Shown here: positions 24,847 through 33,052 of the stretch, piece by piece
How positions within the stretch are numbered: the stretch's first letter is position 1
Layout of the letters: every line of letters starts with the position of its first letter
Assembly (NCBI RefSeq): GCF_014334325.1
Contig: NZ_JACSET010000002.1
Coordinates: 124,001-188,000, forward strand
DNA from: Treponema sp. Marseille-Q4130
GTDB lineage: Bacteria > Spirochaetota > Spirochaetia > Treponematales > Treponemataceae
DNA: 64,000 nt
Direction: 5' to 3'
Notes under the pieces: model-generated
Databases searched by the model: none
The model's input: the letters and a program-made list of their open reading frames with translations, nothing else
What the model was told of the DNA's origin: nothing
Made by a program: the position numbers and the translations under genes

Positions 24847-25800
24847 TCATTTGTATTTGTAAAAACCTTCGCCCGCGTTGATACCCGTTTTGCCTTGGTC
24901 GATGTAACCTTTCAGGATTTTCGCGATGCGTCCGTGGAGCGAGGCCGGATCGGATGAGTCGGGACGGTTCATCGTAATGTTGTACGCCGTTTCCAAACCG
25001 ACGATGTCGAGGATTTGAAAGGGGCCGAGCGGGCTTCCCGTGCCGAGTTTCCATGCCAAATCGATGGTCTTCGCGTCTCCGACGTCGTTTGCAAGCAGGG
25101 CTTCCCCTGCCGTCAAAAACGGGATGAGCATGGAATTGAGGAGATAGCCGGGCTGCTCTTTTAAAACTTTAAGCGGTATCATGCCGATGGCTTTTGCAAA
25201 GGCGACGACTTCATCGAATGCGGCAGGATCGGTTCCGTCGTGTCCCATGATTTCGGCCATATTGTTGCGCCAGATATTGTTTGCAAAGTGGATGGCCAAA
25301 TAGCGTTTCGGATTTTTGACGTGATCGCGGAACATGCTCGGCACCATCGAAGATGAATTTGTCGCGACGACGGTTTTATCTTCAAGGACGGCCGAAAGCG
25401 CGTCGTAAAAGGCTTTTTTCGCTTCGGGGTTTTCGGCCATACTTTCGATGACGATGTCGGCGTCCTTGACTGCCGAAGCAAGGTCGGTTGTGAGCTTAAG
25501 ATTTTTATACGCCGTTTCGACATTTTTTTTGAGACGGGCGATTTTTTCGGCGCTTATATGCTCGCTGTCGTCTATGAGGCCTCTTGAAAAGATCGCTCCC
25601 TTTGTGCCGATTTTCGTTTCGGCATCGGTCAATTCGGCAAGGTATATTCCGTGCAGCCTGTCGATTTTCGGCTGGGACCGTCCGATCGACGCGTCGGAAC
25701 GCAGCCATATCGTAACATCGAATCCCTTGTATGCCGCTTGAAATGCGATTTGACTTCCCAATACGCCGCCGCCCGCAACAACTACCTTTTTAATGCTCAT
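24847..25800 (-). CDS. 3-hydroxyacyl-CoA (3-hydroxybutyryl-CoA) dehydrogenase
   Basis: 317 residues starting at ATG with AAAGGAG 7-12 nt upstream. VVVAGGGVLGSQIAFQAAYKGFDV is the NAD-binding Rossmann signature (GxGxxG-type), VVIESMAENPEAKKAFYDAL and VVATNSSSMVPSMF carry family positions, and AIHFANNIWRNNMAEIMGHD includes the HFxN-type catalytic region. It oxidises L-3-hydroxyacyl-CoA to the 3-keto form with NAD, or reduces acetoacetyl-CoA in butyrate formation. No beta-oxidation genes are next to it. Whether it works on C4 or longer chains is not decidable here. Confidence 0.88.
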   Translation of the reverse strand: MSIKKVVVAGGGVLGSQIAFQAAYKGFDVTIWLRSDASIGRSQPKIDRLHGIYLAELTDAETKIGTKGAIFSRGLIDDSEHISAEKIARLKKNVETAYKNLKLTTDLASAVKDADIVIESMAENPEAKKAFYDALSAVLEDKTVVATNSSSMVPSMFRDHVKNPKRYLAIHFANNIWRNNMAEIMGHDGTDPAAFDEVVAFAKAIGMIPLKVLKEQPGYLLNSMLIPFLTAGEALLANDVGDAKTIDLAWKLGTGSPLGPFQILDIVGLETAYNITMNRPDSSDPASLHGRIAKILKGYIDQGKTGINAGEGFYKYK

Positions 25801-26224
25801 ATTGTACGCTCCTTTGAATATCGATAATCCTTTCCGATGAATATATCTTATCCTCCCGAACGGGAGATGTCAACGAATACGTGGTATACCGTCATGCCGA
25901 CCGCAACAGAAATGTATACGCGAAAAAAACATATAATAAAAAAGGCGGAACGCGAGGCAGCGGCACTGTCGCCGAGCCGTTCAGACCGATGGCAAGCAAA
26001 CTTTTTAATAAAAAGTTTGCGCAGTCCGATTCCGATTACGGTCTGTCACGGCACTTGCAACGAGCGCGAAGCGCGAAGTTCCCCGCGCAAACGGCAGGGC
26101 TGCTGCCGGGAGTGCAGCCGATTTTTTATGTTAAATGCTGTTTTTTAGAGAAAATAGTTTCTGGTGAGGGTGACTTGGATACATATCGGAATGCTTGTGA
26201 AAAGCGGGGAGGATGCTCTATGAA
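25801..26224. other. 424-nt intergenic region with a MITE-like element
   Basis: Non-coding. It holds copy 1 of the repeat family (25894-26177) and the divergent promoter area of the hbd gene at its left end. No gene is supported in it; short frames overlap the repeat only. Confidence 0.6.
25894..26177 (+). repeat. MITE-like repeat, copy 1
   Basis: About 284 nt. Its core 25936-26162 matches the reverse complement of 29057-29247 at long identical blocks: GGCGGAACGCGAGGCAGCGG, TCCGATTCCGATTACGGTC, CGGCAGGGCTGCTGCCGG and TTTTTTAGAGAA. Degenerate 14-16 nt ends (ATGCCGACCGCAACAG on the left) match the terminal inverted repeats of copy 2. It carries an insertion of about 30 nt relative to copy 2 and no open frame of note. 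Confidence 0.75.
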
Positions 26225-27211
26225 TTATAAAACGCGCGCGAATTCTTTGACGATTTGGGGGATGAGCGTATCGATCTTTCCGCTCGAACTTGCGCCGGAC
26301 GCGTTTTTGTGTCCGCCGCCGCCGAATTTTGCCGCAATGGCGCTCACGTCGACGTTTCCGCGCGAACGAAAACCTATCGTACACGAATGTTCGCTTTCCT
26401 GCCGCACAAAGACGACGGCAAGCGTTTTTTCAACGGCGAGAAGCAGCGTGTACAACGCGTCCGAATCGCGGCCTTCGGCGCCCCATTTTTGCGTATCGTC
26501 CGTCGTTTCGCTTGTGACGATGAGCTTTCCGTCAAGGTAGCGTTCCGCGCGCGAAAGAGTTGAGGCGAGGAGCTTTCGCGTATCGTAGGGTTTTCCGCCG
26601 GTAATAAAGTCGTAGGTCGCTCTCGGATTTGCGCCCGCATCGACGAGGCGGGAAGCTGCTTTGAACACTTCGGCGGAATCCGATTCGAGGAAGCGGAAAA
26701 ATCCCGTGTCGGTGCACAAACCGGTAAAGAGTATTTCCGCCGTCTCTTTCGGCATGGAGCCTGCAACGCTTTCATACAAAAACTGAACGATTGCGCAGGC
26801 GGCAGGGGCGGACGAATCGATGATGCACAGCGCGCCTTCGGGAGCGGCGGCCGTTTTATGGTGATCGATGACGCAGGTATCGAGATTGCGCATATCGCCG
26901 TCTATATCTCCGAGCCGAGCGTATTCCGAGCAGTCCGTGATGATGAGTGCGCTCTTTTTGCGCTCTTCTTCGCTTAAAAAGCGCATCGACGGTGAAAATC
27001 GATCTTCGTATCGTTTGATTTCGGTTCGTTTAAAGGGTCCCGCCGAAAGCAGCTGGAACTCTTTGCCTTTTTTTTGAACGAGCATACCGAGCGCGATGCA
27101 CGAACAGATGCAGTCGCCGTCCGGCTCTTTATGACCGCAGATGTAAAAAAAATCATGCCGATCGATAAAATCGCAAAACGATGCGATTTGCGTTTCGGTG
27201 AGCAGTTGCAT
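26225..27211 (-). CDS. nrnA: DHH-family oligoribonuclease / pAp phosphatase (NrnA type)
   Basis: 328 residues. DHH motifs: GHKEPDGDCI at about 25-34, ITDCSEYARLGD, IDHHKT at about 115-120; the C-terminal DHHA1 domain has GFRSRGNVDVSAIAAKFGGGGHKNASGAS. NrnA degrades 2-5 nt RNAs and removes the 3' phosphate of pAp; it is the treponemal substitute for Orn. The next gene (27223) ends 11 nt upstream, so cotranscription is likely. Confidence 0.92.
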   Translation of the reverse strand: MQLLTETQIASFCDFIDRHDFFYICGHKEPDGDCICSCIALGMLVQKKGKEFQLLSAGPFKRTEIKRYEDRFSPSMRFLSEEERKKSALIITDCSEYARLGDIDGDMRNLDTCVIDHHKTAAAPEGALCIIDSSAPAACAIVQFLYESVAGSMPKETAEILFTGLCTDTGFFRFLESDSAEVFKAASRLVDAGANPRATYDFITGGKPYDTRKLLASTLSRAERYLDGKLIVTSETTDDTQKWGAEGRDSDALYTLLLAVEKTLAVVFVRQESEHSCTIGFRSRGNVDVSAIAAKFGGGGHKNASGASSSGKIDTLIPQIVKEFARVL

Positions 27212-27222
27212 GAGAGACAGCT

Positions 27223-27657
27223 TCAGTTTAAGTCGAGCTCTTCGAGCGTATCTTTATCGATATCCGTCACTTTATCGGGATCGGCTATGCCCCAAAAATC
27301 GGTATCCTTTGTCGGCGGCACGCTTAAAATGACGCGCACGAATTTGCCGCCGTCTTTGACGACCGTCATAAAGGGCTTGAGAGTTCCGCGCACGGTGCGG
27401 AATTTCAATTTGCGCGGATTTTCGGTATTGCCTTTTGCCCATTTTTTAGGGATCGTCGTCGAACCTGCTCCGACTTTATTTTTCGCATAGATGACGACAT
27501 ACGCGTCTTCCGTCTGCAGCACTTTATAGAGTGGTACATTAAAATAAGTAACCGAAGACCATTTGCTTTCATCAAGCTTCGGCTGCGTCGTTTTTTGTGC
27601 CGTCAAAGCTGCGGCACAGAGCATAATGACCGCAAAAGACAGGGCAATCTTTTTCAT
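27223..27657 (-). CDS. exported protein of unknown function
   Basis: 144 residues from the ATG at 27657; an ATG four codons upstream at 27669 has AAGGAG with 5-nt spacing and could be the true start. MKKIALSFAVIMLCAAALTAQ is a signal peptide. The mature part has alternating beta and turn residues (VTYFNVPLYKVLQTEDAYVVIYAKN ... PKKWAKGN ... RKLKFRTVRGTLKPFMTVV) and ends acidic. The pattern looks like a small beta-fold exported protein. I do not recognise a family. It lies immediately upstream of nrnA. Confidence 0.7.
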   Translation of the reverse strand: MKKIALSFAVIMLCAAALTAQKTTQPKLDESKWSSVTYFNVPLYKVLQTEDAYVVIYAKNKVGAGSTTIPKKWAKGNTENPRKLKFRTVRGTLKPFMTVVKDGGKFVRVILSVPPTKDTDFWGIADPDKVTDIDKDTLEELDLN

Positions 27658-27746
27658 AACAACTCCCATAAAAACTCCTTAAAAACCGGTAATCGAGTTT
27701 GCCTCGCGCGCTTTATGCGCGGAAAAACCGCTTATTTTATGTATCG

Positions 27747-28691
27747 TCACATTATGGCGAGCATAATAGCTTTTATCGTGTGTTTTCTGTTTTCCGCTTC
27801 GTCCCATACGATACTCGCTTCGCTTTCGAACACCGCTTCGCTCACTTCTTCGCCTTTGACCGCAGGCAGACAGTGCATAAAGACGGATGTCGATTTGCCG
27901 GTTTCTCTCATGAGCTCTTCCGTTACGCGAAAAGGAGAGAGCAGCTTTGTACGCGCATCTTTCAGCGCTTCTTCTCCCATCGACACCCATACGTCGGTAT
28001 AGAGACAGTCGGCACCGCGGACGACGCTTTTATCATCGCTTATCGCAATCTTTGCTCCCGACTGAGCGGCGAACGGAGCGCAGATTTTTTGAATCGCTTC
28101 GTCCGGGAAAAGCTCTTTGGGGCTGTAGACCGAAAAGTCGATTCCGAGCTTTGCCGAAATGAGCATGAGGCTCCGCGCGACGTTGTTTCTGCCGTCGCCG
28201 CAAAAACACCATTTGAGTCCTTTGAGTTTCCCGAACCTCTCTTTCAATGTCATCACATCGGCGAGCGCCTGAGTCGGATGAAAGGCGTCGGTCAGCCCGT
28301 TGATGACGGGAACGCCCGACCAGCGGGAGAGCTCTTCTGCGTGTTCCTGTTTAAACCCGCGGAATTCGATCGCGTTGAACATCCGTCCGAGCACGCGCGC
28401 CGTGTCCTTGACCGATTCTTTTGCACCGAGCTGGATGTCCTGCGTCGACATAAAAACCGGATGCCCGCCTTCTTCGCCGAATGCGCTTTCAAAAGCGCTT
28501 CGCGTGCGCGTCGATCGTTTTTCGAAAATAAGTGCGATAGTTTTTCCGGCAAAGCGAGCGTGAACTTCTCCCCGTTTCGCTTCCGCTTTTACGGTACATG
28601 CGATGTCGAGCAGGGTTTCGATTTCGTCCGGCGACCAATCGATCCAATTGAGGAGGGATCGCCCTTTAAACGGAGCTTTAAATGTTTCCAT
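27747..28691 (-). CDS. argF: ornithine carbamoyltransferase
   Basis: 314 residues, the usual length. The carbamoyl-phosphate loop STRTR (about 59-63), HPTQALADVMT (about 136) and HCLPA (about 272) are intact, as is FMSTQDIQLGAKESVKDTARVLGRM. It forms citrulline from ornithine and carbamoyl phosphate or runs in reverse in the arginine deiminase pathway; no arcA, arcC or other arg genes are adjacent, so direction is undecided. Alone between the exported protein and tRNA-Met. Confidence 0.94.
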   Translation of the reverse strand: METFKAPFKGRSLLNWIDWSPDEIETLLDIACTVKAEAKRGEVHARFAGKTIALIFEKRSTRTRSAFESAFGEEGGHPVFMSTQDIQLGAKESVKDTARVLGRMFNAIEFRGFKQEHAEELSRWSGVPVINGLTDAFHPTQALADVMTLKERFGKLKGLKWCFCGDGRNNVARSLMLISAKLGIDFSVYSPKELFPDEAIQKICAPFAAQSGAKIAISDDKSVVRGADCLYTDVWVSMGEEALKDARTKLLSPFRVTEELMRETGKSTSVFMHCLPAVKGEEVSEAVFESEASIVWDEAENRKHTIKAIMLAIM

Positions 28692-28795
28692 AACTGTTTA
28701 CGGATATAGTAGCTTGAATGGAAAGTTTTGTAAATTACCCGATTGTCGAAAGCCTATTCGTATATCGCTTGATATGCACAATCGTGTAGATTTGT

Positions 28796-28868
28796 TAGCG
28801 GCATGTGGGATTGAACCACAGACACTACGGATATGAGCCGTATGCTCTACCAACTGAGCTATGCCGCC
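28796..28868 (-). tRNA. tRNA-Met (anticodon CAT)
   Basis: 73-nt cloverleaf on the minus strand: acceptor GGCGGCA/TGCCGCT (one G-U), D stem AGCTC type, anticodon stem TACGG/CCGTA with loop CTCATAT (CAT), T stem TGTGG/CCACA with loop TTCAATC, discriminator A, no CCA. The three G-C pairs of an initiator and the C1-A72 mismatch are absent, so it is the elongator Met or an Ile2 tRNA whose C34 would be changed to lysidine. Confidence 0.92.
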
Positions 28869-28965
28869 GTGATAAAACCGAGCATAGCATATTTCTTTTA
28901 TTTTTGTCAATAAGGTGTTCGAGACCTTTTCGATGCCCTCATCCTGCATACGGTAAGTTTCCCGT

Positions 28966-29014
28966 TCTTGCAAGATTTGCAAGAATTCGTGCAAGAACTG
29001 CAAGATTCTTGCAA
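28966..29014. repeat. cluster of GCAAGA / TCTTGC repeats
   Basis: Five TTGCAAGA-like or GCAAGA units occur in 49 nt, at spacings of about 9-12 nt, with inverted TCTTGC at both ends. The spacing fits a protein-binding array more than a CRISPR. It lies about 100 nt upstream of tRNA-Met. Confidence 0.45.
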
Positions 29015-29043
29015 TTTTAAAAACGGTTACCGACAGCATATAT

Positions 29044-29292
29044 ATGGCAACCGTATCAGAAACTATTCTCTAAAAAACAGTGAGTAACGTAAAAATCGGC
29101 TGCACTCCCGGCAGCAGCCCTGCCGTTCGCCGCGGCTGACCGTAATCGGAATCGGACGGCGCGAATTTTTTTTGCAAAAAACTTCGCTTGCCATCGGTCA
29201 GAGCGGCTCGGCGACAGTGCCGCTGCCTCGCGTTCCGCCTTTTTATTTACCTGTACGCTTTTTTATACATACATATCTGGTACGGTTGCCAT
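29044..29292 (-). repeat. MITE-like repeat, copy 2, with terminal inverted repeats
   Basis: 249 nt in inverted orientation to copy 1. Ends: ATGGCAACCGTATCAG at 29044-29059 and its complement CTGGTACGGTTGCCAT at 29277-29292, 15 of 16 paired. The internal part matches copy 1. No open frame of note, so it looks like a non-autonomous element. Confidence 0.75.
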
Positions 29293-29370
29293 GATAGGAT
29301 ACCGCTTTGATAAATGGGGACGTACGTGGACAGCTTATCCGTAAAACGCCGTCGGCTCGCATCTTTCGTA

Positions 29371-30153
29371 TCAGCGGAGTTCGGAATCTTTAATAAAGGT
29401 TTTTGCGTATGCGACGAGAGAAGCGGCTTCCGCATCGGAATAGGGGACGATATCGTTGTATGCGGGGTCGATGCAGTTTTCGTTTCGAAACTGCGCAAAT
29501 CTCCACGATGCGTCGGAAGGGAGCAGGGCGGCCATTTCTTCTATGTCGCGCTTTGTTACGAGGGGCGGGACGAGCACGGTTCTCCATTCGCGCGAAGAAG
29601 GCGGGAGAGAAGACGTGAGACGGACGGTTTGTGCAATGCGGGATGAAAAATCCTCCGTGATTTTTACCGCAGCCGATTTGTCCTCCGCTTTCAGGCTGCC
29701 TAAAAGTTCGCCGTAGCGCGACGGGGAGGTTTTTATATCCATCGCGATAAAGTCGGGGCGCATTTTATCGTCTTCGATAAGAGCGTTCAGTTCGTCGGGC
29801 AATGTGCCGTTCGTGTCGAGCTTTACACGGTAGCCGAGCGCTTTTGCATAAGGGACGAGGTAGGGCGTAAGCGGATTTACGAGGGGCTCTCCGCCGCTTA
29901 TGACAAAACCCGTGAGGACATTTTTCCGTTTTTCGAGGTGTAAAAAGACTTCTTCCGCCGTCGCATAAACATCGTCCGCTGTCGCTTTTCCGCCGAGCAC
30001 GAGACCGGCGTTATAGCAATAGGGACAGCGGAGATTGCAGCCGCACAAAAAAAGAGAAGAGGCGACGCGCCCGGGAAAATCGACGAGCGTCGTCTTTATG
30101 AGGACACCGGCTTTTGCGTGCAGGAGCGTTTCGGGAATCGAAGTTTCCGTCAT
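29371..30153 (-). CDS. nrdG: anaerobic ribonucleotide reductase activating enzyme (radical SAM)
   Basis: 260 residues. LCGCNLRCPYCYNAG has the radical SAM triad C39, C43, C46; LTGFVISGGEPLVNPLTPYL and VKLDTNGTLPDEL complete the fold. It uses SAM to make the glycyl radical on NrdD. The ATG overlaps the stop of the upstream redoxin-fused gene by 4 nt, which is coupling of activator and radical-bearing subunit in one message. It is longer at the C-end than the enteric NrdG and nearer the 250-residue type of Thermotoga and clostridia. Confidence 0.93.
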   Translation of the reverse strand: MTETSIPETLLHAKAGVLIKTTLVDFPGRVASSLFLCGCNLRCPYCYNAGLVLGGKATADDVYATAEEVFLHLEKRKNVLTGFVISGGEPLVNPLTPYLVPYAKALGYRVKLDTNGTLPDELNALIEDDKMRPDFIAMDIKTSPSRYGELLGSLKAEDKSAAVKITEDFSSRIAQTVRLTSSLPPSSREWRTVLVPPLVTKRDIEEMAALLPSDASWRFAQFRNENCIDPAYNDIVPYSDAEAASLVAYAKTFIKDSELR

Positions 30154-30704
30154 GCGGTGACGGAAGCGAATACTGCGTCGAGCTCTTCAACGCTGTGGCA
30201 CCGCGCGCTTTCTTCACCCGATTCGTCATAGACGATGACTGTCGGAGAAGCGAATACGCCTTTTTTTGCAGCTTCGGCAAGTCCTTCATCGGTGTCGACG
30301 TCGATCGTTTTGCCGCTCATCGAAAGCTTTGCGATATACGCTTGTACCGGCGGGCAGTTGGGACAGGTTTTTCTCGAAAAGAGTTCCCATCTGCCGCTTT
30401 TTTCAAAACCCGATGTGCGTGAGGCGGAGGCTTTCGCCGCAGGCTGTGTAACTCGTGCAGGGGATGCGCACTCACATGCGCTGTCCGCTTCGGTAATTTC
30501 GTACGCCGCACTTTCGGGAATGGCGAACATTTTCCGGTGATCGTATTCTTCGCGTTTGCCTTTATTCCAATTGCGGACTGCGCGGTAATAGCCGACGATG
30601 CGCGCATACACTTCGGTTTCCGATCCGTGTACGTCCGCAAGCGCCGCCCTCGTCGCTTCGATATCCGCATCGATTTCTTTGATCGTTCGTTTCAATTCAG
30701 TCAT
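30150..30704 (-). CDS. glycyl-radical tail of NrdD fused to a CPNC redoxin domain
   Basis: 184 residues, start ATG behind GGGGGAAATTGCT. Residues 1-28 are a charged helix. Residues 30-60 (ETEVYARIVGYYRAVRNWNKGKREEYDHRKMF) are the C-terminal glycyl-radical loop of class III ribonucleotide reductase, with G38 as the radical glycine. After a linker with a CEC motif, residues 105-182 form a thioredoxin/glutaredoxin fold: FSRKTCPNCPPVQAYI with active Cys 114 and 117, cis-Pro 154 in SPTVIV. The radical loop that is normally the last part of NrdD is thus on a separate chain, joined to the reductant. It has its own promoter at 30773-30801. Confidence 0.85.
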   Translation of the reverse strand: MTELKRTIKEIDADIEATRAALADVHGSETEVYARIVGYYRAVRNWNKGKREEYDHRKMFAIPESAAYEITEADSACECASPARVTQPAAKASASRTSGFEKSGRWELFSRKTCPNCPPVQAYIAKLSMSGKTIDVDTDEGLAEAAKKGVFASPTVIVYDESGEESARCHSVEELDAVFASVTA

Positions 30705-30735
30705 AGCAATTTCCCCCTAAAGCCCATAGTTGTAA

Positions 30736-30766
30736 ATATATCATATATGTATTAGATATGATATAT
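30736..30766. repeat. inverted repeat near the transcription start of the redoxin-fused gene
   Basis: ATATATCATAT and ATATGATATAT, 11 bp each, with a 9-nt loop. It sits just after the -10 box on the minus strand. Could be an operator or an mRNA-end hairpin. Confidence 0.5.
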
Positions 30767-30801
30767 GCGCTAATTATAGTGTTGTTTTGACCCTATGTCA
30801 A
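30767..30801 (-). promoter_or_regulatory. consensus sigma-70 promoter overlapped by an NrdR-box-like site
   Basis: Minus strand: -35 TTGACA (30801-30796), 17-nt spacer, -10 TATAAT (30778-30773), an exact match to the consensus. ACACTATAATTAGCGC (30782-30767) matches the NrdR box ACACTATATATAGTGT at 12 of 16 bases, with the first eight exact, and covers the -10 box. A possible second box about 16 nt further on is only AT-rich, so repression by NrdR is likely but not certain. Confidence 0.75.
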
Positions 30802-30934
30802 GTTTTTTACGCTATATTCAGCAATGCGTACCGGAAAACGCTCCGAAAACGCACCCGTATAAAATCGGCTGTACTATGCCGCAGATCTGCTGTACGCAGC
30901 AGTCCCGCGGGCAGTTCTTCCGGCCGCCGTATTT

Positions 30935-33052
30935 CTACGCGCGCTCGGAGGCGAGCACTGCCTCTTTTTCTTTTTCGAGCCGTTCGAGCTTTAAACGCAG
31001 CTCTCTTTCCTTTTCCGCTTTGCACTTCGGACACTCGAAGTGTTCTCCGTTCAAATAGCCGTGGCTCCGGCAAATCGAATAGGTCGGAGAAATCGTCACG
31101 TAAGGTACGCGGTAGTTCGCCGTAACCGCTTTTACCAAATCGCGGCACGCCCTCCAGTCTTTTATCTGTTCGCCCATAAAGGTATGGAAAACCGTGCCTC
31201 CGGTGTATCGCGTCTGCAGGCTTTCCTGTAAATCGAGGGCTTCGAAAATGTCGGACGTATAGTCGACGGGAAGCTGCGTCGAATTCGTATAAAAGGGGCT
31301 TTCGTCCGTGCCGCTCGTGATGATTCCCGGGAAATTCTTTTTGTCATGGGAAGCGAGGCGGAACGACGTGCTTTCGGCGGGCGTCGCTTCGAGGTTGAAA
31401 AGTTCTCCCGTCGATTCCTGATAGTCGGCGAGACGGCTTCTCATATAGTCGAGCACGCGTTCGGCAAAGGCTTTGCCTTTCGGATCGACGATCGATGTGC
31501 CGAGAAAATTGAGGCAGCATTCGTTCATACCGCAGAGTCCTATCGTATTGAAGTGGTTGTCGAGCGTGTGCAGATAGCGCTTCGTATAGGGGTAGAGTCC
31601 CGTATCGAGGAGGTGCTGGATCACTTTGCGCTTTATGCACAGGCTGTCGCGCGCGATGTCCATGAGATAGTCGAGCCGCTTGAAAAAGGCTTTTTCGTCT
31701 TTTGCGAGAAAACCGATCTGCGGGAGGTTGATGGTAACGACGCCGAGGGAACCGGTAAACTCGTCGGAGCCGAAAAGTCCGCCGCCGCGTTTTCGAAGCT
31801 CGCGTTTATCGAGGCGGAGACGGCAGCACATGGAGCGCACGTCGCTCGGATTCAAATCGGAATTGACGAAATTTTGAAAATAGGGAGTGCCGTATTGGGA
31901 TGCCATTTTAAAAAGCAATTCCGCATTTTCGCTTTCCCATTCGAAATTCTTTGTGATATTGTACGTCGGGATGGGGTAGCCGAAGCCCCGCCCCGAAGCG
32001 TCTCCTTCGAGCATGAGCAGGATAAACTGCTTATTGATTATATCCATCTCTTTTTGGCAATCCCCGTACATGAACTCCTGTTCTTCGCCGCCTACGATCG
32101 CTTTTTTGTTTTTGAGGTCGTCGGGACACACCCAGTCGAGCGTGACGTTCGTAAAGGGCGCCTGACTTCCCCAGCGGCTCGGCGTGTTGACGCCGAACAA
32201 AAAGCTTTGGATGCACTGCCGCACGCTCTTTTCCGAAAGATTGTCGATTTTGACGAAGGGCGCAAGATAGGTGTCGAAAGAGCTGAACGCTTGAGCGCCC
32301 GCCCATTCGTTTTGCATGATGCCGAGGAAGTTTACCATTTGGTTGACGAGCGTCGAAAGGTGTGTTGCGGGCGTCGATGTGATTTTATCGGGAACGCCGC
32401 CGAGTCCTTCCTGAATGAGCTGCCTCAGCGACCAGCCCGCGCAGTAGCCGGAAAACATCGAAAGGTCGTGAATGTGGAAGGCCGCCGTTTTATGCGCGTC
32501 CGCCACTTCTTTCGGATAGATATTGTTGAGCCAATAGTTTGCCGTAACGGCGCCGGAATTGCTCAAGATGAGACCGCCGAGTGAAAAATTGACGTTCGCG
32601 TTTTCTTTGACGCGCCAATCGCTTCGGCTCAAATATTCGTCCATCGTTTTGTTGATGTCGAGCATGAGGTTCTTTGCACCGCGAATGGCTTCGTGCCGCG
32701 CGCGGTAGAGGATATACGCTTTTGCGACTTCGACTTCGTTATTTTCGATGAGGACGCTTTCGACGTCGTCCTGAATTTCTTCGATGGCGGGGATAGAATG
32801 CGTTCTGCTTCCTGCAAGGCGCAGGCGGAGCCGCTCTTCGACCGAATCCGTAAGCTTTTCCGCCCGTTCGGGATCCTTTCGCTTTTCGACCGCTTCGATC
32901 GCGCGTCCGATCGCCGATTCGATTTTCTTGCGGTCGTAGTTTGCAATATCGCCCGACCGCTTTACGACGGATTTAATAAATCCCGCCGTCTCTTTATCTC
33001 CGCTCTCACCCAAAAAATTCCGCCATTCCGGAAATACAGCCTGGTCGCTCAC
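30935..33052 (-). CDS. nrdD: anaerobic (class III) ribonucleotide reductase, large chain without its glycyl-radical tail
   Basis: 705 residues. An ATP-cone lies at about 27-120 (VVKRSGDIANYDRKKIESAI...). The catalytic barrel has GYCAGWS (C204), MCC (409-410), NECCLNFLG (511-519), and ends with the zinc-type site TYSICRSHGY...ECPKC (C661, H664, C674, C677). Canonical proteins continue from this CPKC into RIxGYxRP; here 28 charged residues follow and the frame ends. The missing part is on the next gene. The stop is a plain TAG with no frameshift that would rejoin the two. The start overlaps nrdR by 4 nt. Confidence 0.92.
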   Translation of the reverse strand: MSDQAVFPEWRNFLGESGDKETAGFIKSVVKRSGDIANYDRKKIESAIGRAIEAVEKRKDPERAEKLTDSVEERLRLRLAGSRTHSIPAIEEIQDDVESVLIENNEVEVAKAYILYRARHEAIRGAKNLMLDINKTMDEYLSRSDWRVKENANVNFSLGGLILSNSGAVTANYWLNNIYPKEVADAHKTAAFHIHDLSMFSGYCAGWSLRQLIQEGLGGVPDKITSTPATHLSTLVNQMVNFLGIMQNEWAGAQAFSSFDTYLAPFVKIDNLSEKSVRQCIQSFLFGVNTPSRWGSQAPFTNVTLDWVCPDDLKNKKAIVGGEEQEFMYGDCQKEMDIINKQFILLMLEGDASGRGFGYPIPTYNITKNFEWESENAELLFKMASQYGTPYFQNFVNSDLNPSDVRSMCCRLRLDKRELRKRGGGLFGSDEFTGSLGVVTINLPQIGFLAKDEKAFFKRLDYLMDIARDSLCIKRKVIQHLLDTGLYPYTKRYLHTLDNHFNTIGLCGMNECCLNFLGTSIVDPKGKAFAERVLDYMRSRLADYQESTGELFNLEATPAESTSFRLASHDKKNFPGIITSGTDESPFYTNSTQLPVDYTSDIFEALDLQESLQTRYTGGTVFHTFMGEQIKDWRACRDLVKAVTANYRVPYVTISPTYSICRSHGYLNGEHFECPKCKAEKERELRLKLERLEKEKEAVLASERA

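Larger units (their letters stand above)
28869..29370. other. 502-nt intergenic region with iteron-like repeats and a MITE-like copy
   Basis: Non-coding. It holds a GCAAGA repeat cluster (28966-29014) and the terminal-repeat-bounded element (29044-29292). The rest shows no gene; the last 80 nt are the 3' end of the nrdG message. Confidence 0.6.

Noticed and set aside
26225-28691. Composite transposon between the two MITE-like copies
   Set aside because: Genes between them (nrnA, argF) are ordinary chromosomal ones and no transposase is present.
28966-29014. CRISPR array
   Set aside because: Units are only 6-8 nt with about 10-nt periods and no spacer pattern; no cas genes nearby.
30705-30934. 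Possible frameshift or sequencing error joining nrdD to its glycyl tail
   Set aside because: The gap has a consensus promoter, a dyad and a separate ribosome site; both ends carry extra charged helices not expected after a simple frameshift.
31346-32584. 412-codon open frame antisense to nrdD
   Set aside because: Shadow of nrdD with no family signal.
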